This document shows, piece by piece, positions 21,763-33,000 of a DNA stretch of 64,000 bases; the stretch's first letter is position 1, and the number at the start of each line of letters is the position of its first letter. The notes under the pieces were generated by a model that worked only from the letters and a program-made list of their open reading frames with translations, was not told the DNA's origin and did no database searches. The translations under genes and the position numbers were made by a program. This DNA is from Cylindrobasidium torrendii FP15055 ss-10 (Eukaryota; Basidiomycota; Agaricomycetes; Agaricales; Physalacriaceae), in assembly GCA_000934385.1 (NCBI GenBank), contig KN880444.1:62001-126000 (forward strand). Direction: 5' to 3'.

Positions 21763-23440
21763 ATGAACAAAATAGAAGATCAGCAAAGTCCGGCTCGCTA
21801 CTACTCGTATTCATGGCACCAAGTTAGCACAGTCTGCCCCAAGCCTATCCTCATGGACTAACTGTCGTTCGCAGTCGCACGACCAAGTAAAGCATTTCGC
21901 GCTCCCTACACTGTCAGTACAGGACGGCTTACTGAGGCTAGGCTACCGTGATGATTATGGTGCCCTATGGAACTATGGACGAGGACGTGTCGGTGCGTGG
22001 CTAGGACCCCATCAATGCCGGTGCTCATCGTCTACTAGGTTGTTATTGAACGCAATTACCTCATCGCCGGCCTGCGCGGGGAGCCTCCAATTATCAAGGT
22101 AGTTTATGCACCAGACTAATGGCCTTGTCGCTCATTTAGCCAGGGCCGGCTTTATGGAAATATAAACGTCCCAAGCTCAGTGTGGCAGCTGGAACCCCGC
22201 CCGTCCCAAAGAGAGCGAACAACTTCTTCAACATCGACTGCTTCCACTCAGTCATCGTACGCGTTCGTCTCGGACGCTGAAATCTCGAGCAGTTTCGCTG
22301 CGTCTCTGGAGGCATCCGACGCGGAAGAGTTCTCCACTTCATCACCCGTGCTGTCCTCCCCATCTGTATCCTCGGCCGACGAACGGGGTTACCCATTTCG
22401 CAGCAAACAATCCTCCCTTTCAGCATCACGAGCCGCATCACCTGGCCATCATCAGAGCGTGGCGTCGTCGCTATCCTCACTAGATTCAATGCCCCGCTCC
22501 TTGCCCCCTGGCCGCCTCATGACCATTCACCTCGAAAAAGAACAGTCCATCATTTGGCCCTCTCTTGTTGTAGGCCCTGTGCCGGACGCGCTGGCGCCAT
22601 ATGTCCACAACTCAGTCGTATTCGATGCCAGTCAAGAGTTAGAACACCAGTACAACATGGACTCGACTAGTCTCATTCTCATCGCAATGGAGCGATACGA
22701 CGTTCATCATGATAAAGAAGAGGCCTTCGAATTTTTCCTGTGCGTTTCTTGCCTTTTTTTGATAAGGAAACATGAGGCTGATGGTGCGAATCCCAAGGCG
22801 CGCCTGGCACCTCTCGCATCCGCCCGCTGCAACCATGAAGCTGGCTTCATACTACGTTCCTCTTTCTCTGGACATAACCCGCAGCGACCTGTTCAACAGA
22901 GAAGCCGCAAAGCGCGGGTCGACACCTTACTTTATCCAATGTATCGGGGGAAAGCGCGGTCTGGCCCAGCTTTACTTGGAAACAGGTTTGCTCTATCTCG
23001 ATGGAGCGGCGACCAGCCTGCTTGCATCATCGCATTCCAGCCTGTCTTCGATTCGCATCGGCCCTCAGGCTACTGGAGACAGCGGACAGGCGGCTTGGAG
23101 GCGAGACAGAGACACTGCGATGAAGTACTTTGATCGCGCGCGCGAGCTTGCGCCAGAGCTGGACATACCTGTGTTGCCTGCCCAGAACCCACTTTACACG
23201 GATGACCTTGAGATGCCATCCATCGAATTGCAGATGGATGTTCCCGACATCAATGCCCTGAGGAGAAGACGGCGAAAGGAGGAGAAGGCGCTTCTGAATA
23301 ATTCGTCCAAGGTGCAGGATTTCGACGGCGCGTGGTATGTATACCTGCCTGGGATTATTGGCGCGGGAACCGCGCTTGTCGTTGTTGGTGTCATCGGTGC
23401 TCTAGGCTTCTCGTGGTCTCGCAGGAACCAGTCTGCCTGA
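21763..23440 (+). CDS. CS-domain (p23/NudC-type) protein with C-terminal membrane anchor
   Basis: Six exons: 21763-21822, 21875-21886, 21942-21992, 22039-22098, 22144-22739, 22798-23440. The first four joints are phase 0. Together they build a CS domain at residues about 16-78: YSYSWHQ, SHDQ, a beta stretch with MVPYGTMDEDVS, VVIERNYLIAGLRGEPPI, GRLYGNINVPSSVWQLE. CS domains bind Hsp90 or client proteins. A Ser-rich linker of about 115 residues follows. Next is an ordered helical part (IAMERYDVHHDKEEAFEFFL, TGLLYLDGAATSLL, AMKYFDRARELAPEL) that looks like tetratricopeptide-type hairpins. The end has one strong membrane helix (YLPGIIGAGTALVVVGVIGA) with a short basic tail SWSRRNQSA, typical of tail-anchored proteins. 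Exon 2 is only 12 nt. No close named homologue comes to mind; a membrane-bound co-chaperone is a reasonable inference. Confidence 0.8.
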
Positions 23441-23837
23441 ACACATCATTTACAATTTGTTGGATGCTTTGTGTGTATCATATTTGTACTTGCCCGTCTA
23501 GAACACTCTCACATAGTGTACCCTACGTCTGTCGTGTTTTGCTTCAATGGATTCATTCTTCAGCTGGTTCCCCATACAAATATCTAGGCGCCTTCATGAT
23601 CAAACTGAGACTGCTCCGGGTTTCGTTTCTTCCATCACGACGGAACGCTTTCGACCGAAAGCACACTGGAAGTCACAGCGTGCAATGTCACTGATACTCG
23701 TCAACAACTCATTTTTACCTGAGCAAACGTGCTTCTTTGTATAGCAGAAATCCCTGAGCGACATCAGCCAGGTATTAAGTCACAAGGAAGAAAGTACCTT
23801 TTTACAGCTAACCTCTTCCTCCCTCTTCCCACTCGCT
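23441..23837. other. Intergenic
   Basis: 3' flank of the CS gene and promoter side of the F-box gene. Nothing else seen. Confidence 0.45.
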
Positions 23838-24827
23838 ATGCACTTCCCAGCCGAGCTCATTATTGCCATCCTCGAATCTGTCGCCGACGACAAACGTACC
23901 CTCGCAGTCTGCAGCCTCGTCAGCCGACAATGGATGACCATCGCGCAAACCTACCTCTTCAGTACTGTCGCCTTATCTGCGGACAACCACGCTGGACTTC
24001 TGGGTAGCCACATTATCGCAGCCAGGCTCGTGAAGCACATCGACTTCCACGTACGCGAGAACGACGCCTGGGTTCGCAAAGTATGCGCTTCAGAAGGAAT
24101 AGACAGCGTGCTGAGTATCAAGCTGCATCTTTTTGGCGCCGAGCTCTCGTCCACGACGCGCCTGGCGCTCCAAGAAGCCTTTCCCTTCCTCGAGAAATTG
24201 GAGTTCGACGTATATGCAGTGTGGGACCTCCGCGCACTGTCGAAAGACGTCCGGATGATGTGTGCATTCGAGCATCTCAAAGCCATCGTTTTGCGCGGGT
24301 CGTATGGAAGCGCGTATTCACTCGACAGGTCTCTGGCGATTCCTCGGAGCGTGCGGTCCATCAAGCTGGATATGCCATCGAGCGCACTGACAAGGGTTTT
24401 GACCTGGCTTGTGGGCCAGCAGCCGACGGACGTGCAGGTATTTCAGGTGCAAAATGTTGGTGATCAGGCAGTGTGTATGGTGTTAGACTTGGTCGTCCTT
24501 TGGGCGCAGTCTCTACGGGAGTTGCACATTGGGATGTATTCACAAAGCGCCGACATCTGCCAAGCAGTGCGAAGCCATTGGAACAAAAGTGTGTTTTCCC
24601 ACCTTGATTGGATTATATCGTATTCTGACTGGCCGTATTCAACAGATGATATCTTGGTACCTACGCTTGAGATACTGTCGGTCGACGTGGACGGGAATCC
24701 GGATGTGGGAATGTGCGTTCTTGAGGAGACGGTGCACCGATGTCCTGCCCTACACGCGGTTGGGCTACAAGTATGGGAGGGACGGAGGACGTGTGCCCCT
24801 CACAAGGTCAAAGAGACCATGCCTTGA
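23838..24827 (+). CDS. F-box domain protein
   Basis: The 329-residue single-exon frame starts with an F-box: FPAELIIAILESVADDKRT, LAVCSLVSRQWMTIAQTYLF, at residues 3-45. The remainder has weak leucine-rich periodicity (FPFLEKLEFDVYAVWDLRAL, HLKAIVLRGS, VRSIKLDMPSS, SLRELHIGMYS, TLEILSVDVDG), as in the large F-box families of agaricomycetes. It would act as an SCF ubiquitin-ligase adaptor; no target can be guessed. The sequence after the stop stays open in a neighbouring frame to about 25098, so a 3' intron that extends the protein is possible, though I found no strong splice pair. Confidence 0.75.
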   Translation: MHFPAELIIAILESVADDKRTLAVCSLVSRQWMTIAQTYLFSTVALSADNHAGLLGSHIIAARLVKHIDFHVRENDAWVRKVCASEGIDSVLSIKLHLFGAELSSTTRLALQEAFPFLEKLEFDVYAVWDLRALSKDVRMMCAFEHLKAIVLRGSYGSAYSLDRSLAIPRSVRSIKLDMPSSALTRVLTWLVGQQPTDVQVFQVQNVGDQAVCMVLDLVVLWAQSLRELHIGMYSQSADICQAVRSHWNKSVFSHLDWIISYSDWPYSTDDILVPTLEILSVDVDGNPDVGMCVLEETVHRCPALHAVGLQVWEGRRTCAPHKVKETMP

Positions 24828-25226
24828 AATATCGCAGAGGGAGATGAAATTGACGGATGTTTCAATCGCAAATGGGTTGATACTTGAGAGACTTTCAGTC
24901 GGCGTTCGACTTAGTAGCGGGCAGGCTGCTCTGTTACTTAGAGGAGAGCAGGACTTCTGGGAGCTGCCGAAATGTAATGTTAAGTCTAGCAAAGTGTATG
25001 TATGTAAGCAAATGATCCTAGTTTCCTCTTTTTGCGATCCACATTCAAGAGATGTGTGCAAAGTGATGATGGCACAGCCACGTACAAACAGTCCTTGACT
25101 TTGGATAGCGACCACCTCCCAATGACAATATCATGAGACGGGAAAGCTGTAGCCTAATCCTTTTGTGGGCTCACCAATATGGCGTCTGTTAGCTATATCT
25201 AACGCTGATTTACAGCTGACTTTGCT
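24828..25226. other. Intergenic
   Basis: 3' flank of the F-box gene and promoter of the FHA/G-patch gene, ending with a short pyrimidine-poor leader before ATG 25227. A frame continuing from the F-box gene is noted there. Confidence 0.4.
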
Positions 25227-26225
25227 ATGGAAGAAGGCGAAATTGGCGAAGCTCGACTACCTGTTTACGAGTACGACCCTTCGTTGGAGTTTCCAAGAGA
25301 CAGCACACCTCCAAAGACGACGGGATCAGCTCGAGTAGCCCGCTTTGTTGCCAGGACACGCGTTGGACATGGACGAATAGCGCTTGTTGACGAACACGAC
25401 GAGGTCCAGTTTGGACGGGATGCACTACCTCAGGGTACGACTACTCCACGCATCCGCATCAAAACCCTAGAAGTTTCTAAACATCATGCAACGGTTTACT
25501 GGGACGCGGAAGGGCAGCATTGGGCTATTGTAGACATGGGCTCAATGCACGGCACCTTTATCCTCCCCGCTGGATCTGCCGCTGAAGGCCGAGGACAGCG
25601 CTTATCCGCCTCCCGCGCAGCAAGCATTCCCCGAAAGATCTCCCATCTTGACTCCATTCGCTTCAGTACAATCGAGTTCGTTGCCCACATCCACGACGAC
25701 CTCCCGTGCGCCGAGTGTTCACCACAGAGCCTGAAGGATGAAATACCACTTTTTCCATCTGCTAAGCCCGTGGCAGACGCACCTCCTACGACTTCACTGC
25801 GCACACATCCATACGCACGAGATCCCAAGAAAGCCTTGTCTGCGCTGAAACGAGAGATGCTGCATTCGTCCCAGAGCACACGTCCTTCTGCGCCTGCACC
25901 AGCCACGGCATACGTCGACCGGTCCGCGATGCGACGAGCGAACTTTCCTGCGTCCGCCGCGGATGCACCTGGAGTTGCACCCATTCGCACAACTCTCATG
26001 CCACCACCACCACCACCGCCGCCGCCAATCCCTCAACCTGCGCCTGATCCAGTATCCCAGCCCCCCACACCTCTTGCGTCGACAAATATTGGACACAAGC
26101 TTCTCATGAAGCAGGGATGGCAGCCTGGCACGTCTCTTGGGCTGGATCTTAACGGGCGAGCAGAGCCTCTGGACGGACAAGAATTGGCTACAACTCATCG
26201 ACGAGGCCTTGGGATGACAAAATAA
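25227..26225 (+). CDS. FHA and G-patch domain protein (AGGF1-like architecture)
   Basis: Intronless, 332 residues. The FHA domain (about 55-150) shows the phosphothreonine-binding core: FGRDA, a Ser/His stretch SKHHATVYWD, and a Gly-containing loop DMGSMHGTFI. A disordered Pro-rich region with a run of nine prolines (near 26001-26025) follows. The G-patch at the C-terminus reads GHKLLMKQGWQPGTSLGL and ends HRRGLGMTK. G-patch proteins activate DEAH-box helicases or bind RNA, and FHA plus G-patch is the layout of AGGF1-type proteins linked to RNA processing. The N-terminus carries YEYDPSLEF. It is probably nuclear, though no localisation signal is obvious. The helicase partner is unknown. Confidence 0.82.
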   Translation: MEEGEIGEARLPVYEYDPSLEFPRDSTPPKTTGSARVARFVARTRVGHGRIALVDEHDEVQFGRDALPQGTTTPRIRIKTLEVSKHHATVYWDAEGQHWAIVDMGSMHGTFILPAGSAAEGRGQRLSASRAASIPRKISHLDSIRFSTIEFVAHIHDDLPCAECSPQSLKDEIPLFPSAKPVADAPPTTSLRTHPYARDPKKALSALKREMLHSSQSTRPSAPAPATAYVDRSAMRRANFPASAADAPGVAPIRTTLMPPPPPPPPPIPQPAPDPVSQPPTPLASTNIGHKLLMKQGWQPGTSLGLDLNGRAEPLDGQELATTHRRGLGMTK

Positions 26226-27029
26226 ATGCACCACTGGCCAGCCAACAAATATGTTATACTGCCATTTCGCTCATATCATACTTTACATTTACATATGTAC
26301 TATTCCATGCATACAAGACAAGACACGAAACTGTCTACAAGCCGCCAAATACCAAAGCTGTATCGCAAACCCACATTCACGAGCTCCTTGTCAGCGTGAA
26401 AGACGCCCGGTATCCCCGAAGGACGGGCGGAACCACATCTGAGACCCATGTTATGCCAGTCCAAGGCAAGTCTAAGGTGTTAAAGGGTGCATTTCTATTG
26501 TACAACGCCACCCTCACTTTCGCGCAGGGCACCAGCTGACTGTCACACAAGATTAGCATTTTTTTGGCCGTGGGCTGCGAGCCCCTTCGACGACGTCGTC
26601 GATGGTGTCACCTACCCCAGACCTGGCAATTTGACGCTCCCACCGCAGAGCACAATGAGCAACAGGGCGTATTCAGTCTGAAACGGGCACATACATACAC
26701 GCCATGGTCGTGCGGGGAACCCAGAAATGTGCTCAATGTCACTCGTAGCCTGCGAAAGTTCGGAGGCCATTTTTTTTATCATAATATCTGTACAGACCAT
26801 AAAGATTTCGGGAGAAAAGGCGCAACATGGATGGTGAACAGAAGAGAAAGGGCGTGCGCAGAACGAGTACTCGGCAACGCCAGCGAACGATATAAACGGA
26901 GAGGTAGAGTAGGATTACATCCGTGGTACGAGGAGGGGAGAACAACTGGTACTCATAGACACACGGGAATGATACGAACGGAAGAAGATAACCGAGCCAG
27001 GAATTGGCAAATACCGCAACGGCGGGTGA
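26226..27029. other. Intergenic between convergent genes
   Basis: 3' flanks of the FHA/G-patch gene (plus) and the PAS/GATA gene (minus). A long plus ORF entering here from 26564 is only the shadow of the GATA gene. Nothing else seen. Confidence 0.5.
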
Positions 27030-28855
27030 CTACTCCTCCCGACTGCGTTCGTAAGAGGCGGCGGCCATGCCAGGATAGAACCTTTCGCCCTCTGGCGGGG
27101 GAGGATACGCTGGCGTCTTCGGGTCTGAGGGAGGGTAGGCGGCGGGTCTGTCATAAGGAGGGGCGTCAGGTCGTTGTTCGCCCTCGCGGCCACGATAAAA
27201 CTCGTACCCTGGCTGATATTGGACTGGCGCGCTGCCGTCAAAGGGCGGCTCCGGGCCGCCATTGGGTGGATGCGCTGGCGGATCCTGTTTGATACCGCCT
27301 GAGCTGCTCGTCACACTTCCTTCCCGCTTCATCGCCGCCACGCTAGAGCTGCTTCTCGCCTTTCCACCGCCGCGACCGGTCTTGGGAGTCGATCCGTCGC
27401 GTTTGGCGCGAGATCGCGCAAAGCGGAGACCGCAAGCGTTGCAGAGCTCTTTCTTGCCAGAGGGACCCTTGCGCCATTCGGGAGAAGAGGTTGCTTTGCA
27501 AGACGTGCACTTCTGCAATCCGGCAGGTCGATTGCCTCGCGCATTGCCACTTGAGCCGCCATTGGGGCTACCGTCAGGCTCCTGATGCATCGGTGACTGC
27601 CTCCTCCTAGGCGGCGGGACTTCATCCTCTGGCGGCGGCGGGAGATAACCACCATCGTACGGGTAGGCAGTGGGAGGTTGCTGGGGCGGCGGCTGCCCAG
27701 CAGGGTCATAATATGGATTCCCAGCGCGATTCCAAGCGGGAGCCTGGTGGTAGGGATAATGCGCATTGGGCATGTAATAGTCGTAGGCGGAGGGAGGCAT
27801 GTTAGGAGCACCGACTTTGTGACAAGCGAATATTATGGCTCCTACATAGGGGTCATTAGTCACATAAGCAAGAGCCTGGAAAGGGGGATGGATGTGGCAC
27901 AGCAAAGGCGAGGAGAGCGTCTCGCATCAACTGCTTGCAAAATGAAGACGCACCATGCGGAATGAAAATGCTCTCGACGGCTCCCAAAGCGGGGTCAAAG
28001 TTGCTGGCCTTGAGCCGCGCCGTGCAGCAAGTTTTGGCATTGGAATTGACCGCGTTGAAATCGACGGACTGAGCAAACCGCGAGAGTGGGCGGTCGTCCA
28101 TAGGCGGCCAAGTGATGAGATGCGATTTAGGCTCATCGTTGGCAAGGATCTGGAAAACGCGTTGTCCAGTAGCTCCAGGCGGCGCACCAGGCCCGTTGGT
28201 ATGAGGACCCATTTCACCTCCAGTCGAGCATACGATGAGACGGCTGGCCATGACCTGTATCTGGTCTGGGGTAAGGTTGGGCGTTCCACACCAATTGGTC
28301 CACCTATGAGTGTGCGTATCAGTATTCAGCTACAAATGGCGGGCCGAGGATACTGGGAGCAGGATGATTGACTTACGGTTGCGTGTCCTTCTGGGCATAA
28401 TCATTCTCCTTCTCCGGGTCGACATCCTGCACGGCATGCATAAAGCAGAGCACTAGTCCGTCAGCGGCCAGGTTGATAACGAGGTCAGTTTGGATAAAGT
28501 CCTTGTCGGTTCCGACCTGGAAAGGTTCAGGCCACGCCGCCGCACCGAGGTCGGTTCTAATCTTGTTGATGCTAGAGAAACGGACGCGAGTGACGCTGCC
28601 GTGAAGGGTTTTGGACTCTAGAACGCCGCCTACGTCAATCTTTGCGGTCGCTTGTTCGTCGGGGTGAACAAAATCGAGCAGGTGACGACCGGTAAGCGCA
28701 TCAGCGGCCTGCTTCGAAGTTGGGGTAGACGAGTCTGTAGCGTCTGGGTTGTCCGACAGGTGCGCCTGGAGGACTGGATCGATATAGAGGACTTGAAGGT
28801 TGGGCGAGAGCAGAGTCCAGTAGCAGCGACGATGGCCGAAGCGAGGGATCGACAT
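27030..28855 (-). CDS. PAS and GATA zinc-finger transcription factor (WC-2-like architecture)
   Basis: Three exons: 28855-28377, 28303-27954, 27841-27030. The last joint, [13 protein letters not shown], uses a GTGCGT donor and an ideal GACTAAT branch site. The N-terminus (about 1-260) is PAS-like: [41 protein letters not shown], then a second sensor-like half ending FIPHG. The GATA finger is CTSC-X18-CNAC with [20 protein letters not shown], the 18-residue loop class used by White Collar proteins. A Ser/Arg-rich and Pro-rich tail follows. PAS plus one GATA finger is the layout of WC-2, partner of the blue-light receptor WC-1. However, the PAS segment does not look like textbook WC-2, so it may be another fungal PAS/GATA regulator. 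I leave the symbol blank. Confidence 0.82.
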
Positions 28856-30091
28856 AATGGCGAAGTTATAGGCTTGAATAAATTACGAAAGTAGCCTATG
28901 TCGCTATCTTGCTGGCTTTGGCGGTGTTATGGGACTCTGTCGGCGGGGGGCTGCGAGAGTCGTCGGTGATGGATGATGAAAAAGACGGCTGCGCCATCTA
29001 TTGCCAAACAAGTGGACCGGCACGTGACGATTTCCTGCAACGACAAACAACCCTCCTGTCCCCCCTTCTGCGACTGCAGACTTCTGAACAGACATAGCTC
29101 GTATTTTGCGGTGGTTCGTCGTCGCTGAGGAATTGTACTTTTCGATCTGCGATCGTTGGTGATGGTGATCCTCTTGGTGATCATGGCCAGCAGTGCTGGG
29201 GGCATGGTGGCCTATTCTACATGCTATCTAATTGCTCCACAGCCAAAATTGAAGCACAACAATGTCGGGCTACCGAGCGGGCGATGTGCTGGCTGCTACG
29301 GCGGTCCTTCCAAGTTTGGAATCGGAGTTTCTCGGAATCACGATGGCATCACTCTGGGCCTCGTCCCCTGGGGCTTTGCATTTTTGGCTGGCGTGAAGCC
29401 GTTCTTTTGGCTCCTGACAGTGGTCATCGCTTAGGCAAGGTTTCTGCTCATTGTCGCGTCTCGGACGCGTTCCACATCTGTCACGAGCGATCGCGACTCG
29501 ATCGCGTTCAACAGCGTTCAGCTTGACATTCACGAAACAATGAAGCTAGAACGATGGTCAAGAAATGTGTTGATATCAAACACACACTAATTTGTGTACC
29601 CTGGCACTATGAGCAAGTCTCGATTTGCGTACACGCCTATGTTTGCATAGAAAGACATGCGTGCTGTCGTGAGTAACGAGTTGTAGTCTGAAACATAGAT
29701 GAAGGATCTGGAACCCTCGTACGGGTCGCTACTTTGAATCAAGACGATTTTCATGCTTTGGGCATAGTTTGCCAACAAACGAAGGAATGTCCACAACCGC
29801 CCTACCCATTGCGTCGAGAAAGACCAAACACGTGCAAACGCGCCACATTACAGACAAGAGTTTAGACTCCTTGGCTTCGATCCCCCATCGCACTTGTCTC
29901 GGTTTGTTTGGGCTGGGAAGACGGCACCATAAACTGTTCCTAAAAAACTGGCCAAAGTGTTTTACGACGGGGAGCCTGTCATTCGTAGAATCAAGCGACG
30001 CTGTAGCTCGCAACCAAAATACTGGTGCGTAATCCGCCTCACTTCCAACCCTAGCTTATATGGCAGCTGAGCGCAAGCGTGCCAAGAGTAA
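28856..30091. other. Divergent intergenic region, PAS/GATA / SAC3
   Basis: A 1.2-kb gap between divergent genes. Short ORFs on both strands near 29156-29533 have no family motif and no consistent splicing. I see no repeat or RNA gene. Confidence 0.45.
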
Positions 30092-33000
30092 ATGGACGCC
30101 TCCACCCATCCCACTCCGCGAGGACGCGGTGGACGAGGATTCGGAGGCACGGCCCGCGGCCGTGGCGCGCGGGGCAATGCTCGAGGGCGAGGGGCACCAA
30201 GGGGCGCTCCTGCATTCCACAACGCGACTTGGCGCAGGCCGGAACCGGAACAACCGAAGATGGTGTCGAATGAGGATTTTGAAGCGGACGCGGACGCCTT
30301 CTTCGACACAATTGATGATGGAGAGACGGAACATGTCGAACAAGAGCAATACTCTCAAGAGGCTGAGCAAGCCCAGGAGGAAGATGAAACCGAGGATAGC
30401 GATGCCTTCAACGTTGATGCAGACGTGCCAGGAATGGATTTTATGGCGCTGGAGACAAAGGCGGAACGCGATGCATACTATCAGAAGGTATGCATTCTCT
30501 ATTTCGAAGGTTCTCAACCTTACAGAAGCAATAGGTAAACAATGCCTCAGAGGTTCCAAGAAGATGCGACTTACCTGGCATCTAGCTCAAAGCAGAACAT
30601 GCTGCCGAGTTCAAGTACGCTGTCGAGCACGGTCTCCTCGACGCCCCAGGTGTCCAGAAGAGCCTCAAAGATGCTATCACCGTGGTTGGCACCTGCGAAC
30701 AAATGTGCCCTCTCTTACAAAGCGTAGAGCGCGAGCAACAAGCCCGGCTCAGTGTGTGGGAGAAGATTCCAGGGACGAATCGTGTCGATGTTCGACGCGC
30801 CGTAAAGTACTATGAACGAGCCACCGGAGACAGGGTCGTACCAAGTGATGTCCGCCCTCCCCATGTCCTTAAGGTACAGTTTCTGCGTCGCTGGACTGCC
30901 GTCAGTCTCATCATTTACTAGAAAACACTCGACTATCTCTTCCATACCCTCTCCCCAGCCCACCCATTCTTCGATACCCAGGACTTCATCTCCGACCGGT
31001 CGCGCGCTGTCCGCAATGATTTTACACTACAGCACATCGACGACCACCGCGCCATCCGTGCTAATTATCGGTGCCTTCGATTCCACATCATCACCGTGTA
31101 TCGCTACATGCACGAAGGGACCGGGGGCAAAGAGTTCAACAAGGAGAACGAAGCTAGGATGATTGCCAATTGCTTAGAGAGTCTCAAAGAGTTTTGGAGT
31201 GATGCTCTCACCAGGCGGCAGAAAGAGAAACGAGGGCAAGGTGCTGGAGAGGAGGAAGATGAGTTGGAGTTTTGGCTCTACCACCGCATCTGGCATATTC
31301 GTTACAGCGCACCGCGGGTGGAACACATGTCACCCAGCATTCAGGAGCATCCGGTCTTCAAGCTAGCGACGAAATTTCGTGCAGCAATTCAAGATGCGAG
31401 TGTCCTCAAGAAGAACGCCCCTCTCAAAACGTCGCCCGAGGCTCTGCAAGTGTTCTCTGAACTTGCGGCGGCGCTGAACCAAATGACCATGGGAGGAGGT
31501 GGCGGCCGAGTTATGACTTTTCTCTTTGCGTGTCTACTGGACTGGCATTTTGGAAAGGGCACGGTCCCCCAATTGCATGAACTGCGTGGCGACTTGGAGG
31601 ATTGGGAAATCATCGACGGCATTGGTCGCGAGCCGCTGCCCAAGGACCCCAGCAACGTCGCCGCAGTAACACCTGAGAGTGCTGGCGACCTCGGTGTGGA
31701 CGAAGAGATTTTGACTGAAGAGGAGCCCCAGGACGAAGAGGTCGAGGAGCCTCAACAACCACCTCAGGCACTACCGAACCCGTTCGGCTTGTCATCAACC
31801 TCGACCAATCCATTCAGCCAACCAAGCAATCCTTTCGCAAACTACAAGAGTCCCTTTGGTGATGCCAGCCCCTTCGCGGCAATCACTATCACCAAAAATT
31901 CAGCATTTGGGCCCCCATCACTCGCGACTTTGCCCTCATCCACGACAGACAATACCTTTGCATTTGGAAATCCGCCGTCGAGTTCCACACCCCTCCTAGC
32001 CTCCCACCCAGCGGTCACACCTCCTGCGTCGTCCACACCACCGCAGGCCGAACAAGCCGCGCCTGTCGCTATGTTTCTCGGAAAGCCCAGCGCGTTTGGG
32101 TTTCCTGCTGCATCACCAATGGACAAGACATCAACTACGACAAGCACCCTCAATCCATTCGCTGCGCCATTTTCATTACCATCCACTTCTTTATCGAGTG
32201 ATCCCAGCACTTCCCAGCGACCGAAACCGCCATCTCTTTCCATATCGAATGCACCCACAGCGACGCCAAGTCCGACTCCGCCATCCCAACCTAGACCGAC
32301 GGGCCCTGCGCCGTCTGAATCGATATCGAGCCTCTTCCCTCCCACCCTATTGAACGATCTGCCTCCTAGCCCTGTACGGCCACCGCCAGGTGCACCTCGT
32401 AGAGAACCCGTCGCGCTTCCCACAAGCCCAATGGTTGATGGAGGTAGTAGTGTCTGGACTTCGGTATCACCTTCCCCATCCCCCCAGAAAAAAACGGCGC
32501 CGCCCGTCACACCATCGGGAAATCCGAGTTTGAAGTCCCTTTTCAAAGGGTCGTCATTGTCATCATTGAAGACAACCGAGCTTGGTCCGAGCGGTGGCGA
32601 GCTCAGCCCGCTGGTCATGAGCCCGGCCGTGTCCCGGGCAAACAGCCTTCGAGCTTTTGGCGACCCGGTCATTGGCGGCACTGGCAATGGCCTCTCACCA
32701 TCAGGTGCTGCGACGCCACTCATGGTTACGCCTTTTGGTTCTCTGACATCCATTCCAACGACGTTGCCACCCGACCTTTCGAGGACGACACCGTCAAGCT
32801 TCCCGTCCAGTGCTTCTGCTCCGACACCATCTATGACTGCTCAGCAATTGGAGAAGAAGAAGGCAGACCTTCTCGAGAAGGCCTCGACATTTCAGGAGCG
32901 ACAGAGCCAGCGGGTCGTCAATGAGGCATTTGCAAGTTGGTATGGCACGTATGATGAACGGAGGGCGAAGAGAGCTCGCATTGATAAGTCGGCGGAAGAT

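Noticed and set aside
26564..27292. A 242-codon plus-strand frame
   Set aside because: Overlaps the Pro-rich tail of the PAS/GATA gene on the other strand, is Arg-rich without motif, and starts in 3' flank sequence.
29156..29533. Overlapping ORFs on both strands with hydrophobic or Arg-rich products
   Set aside because: No family motif, no splice extension, and the site is a divergent promoter region.
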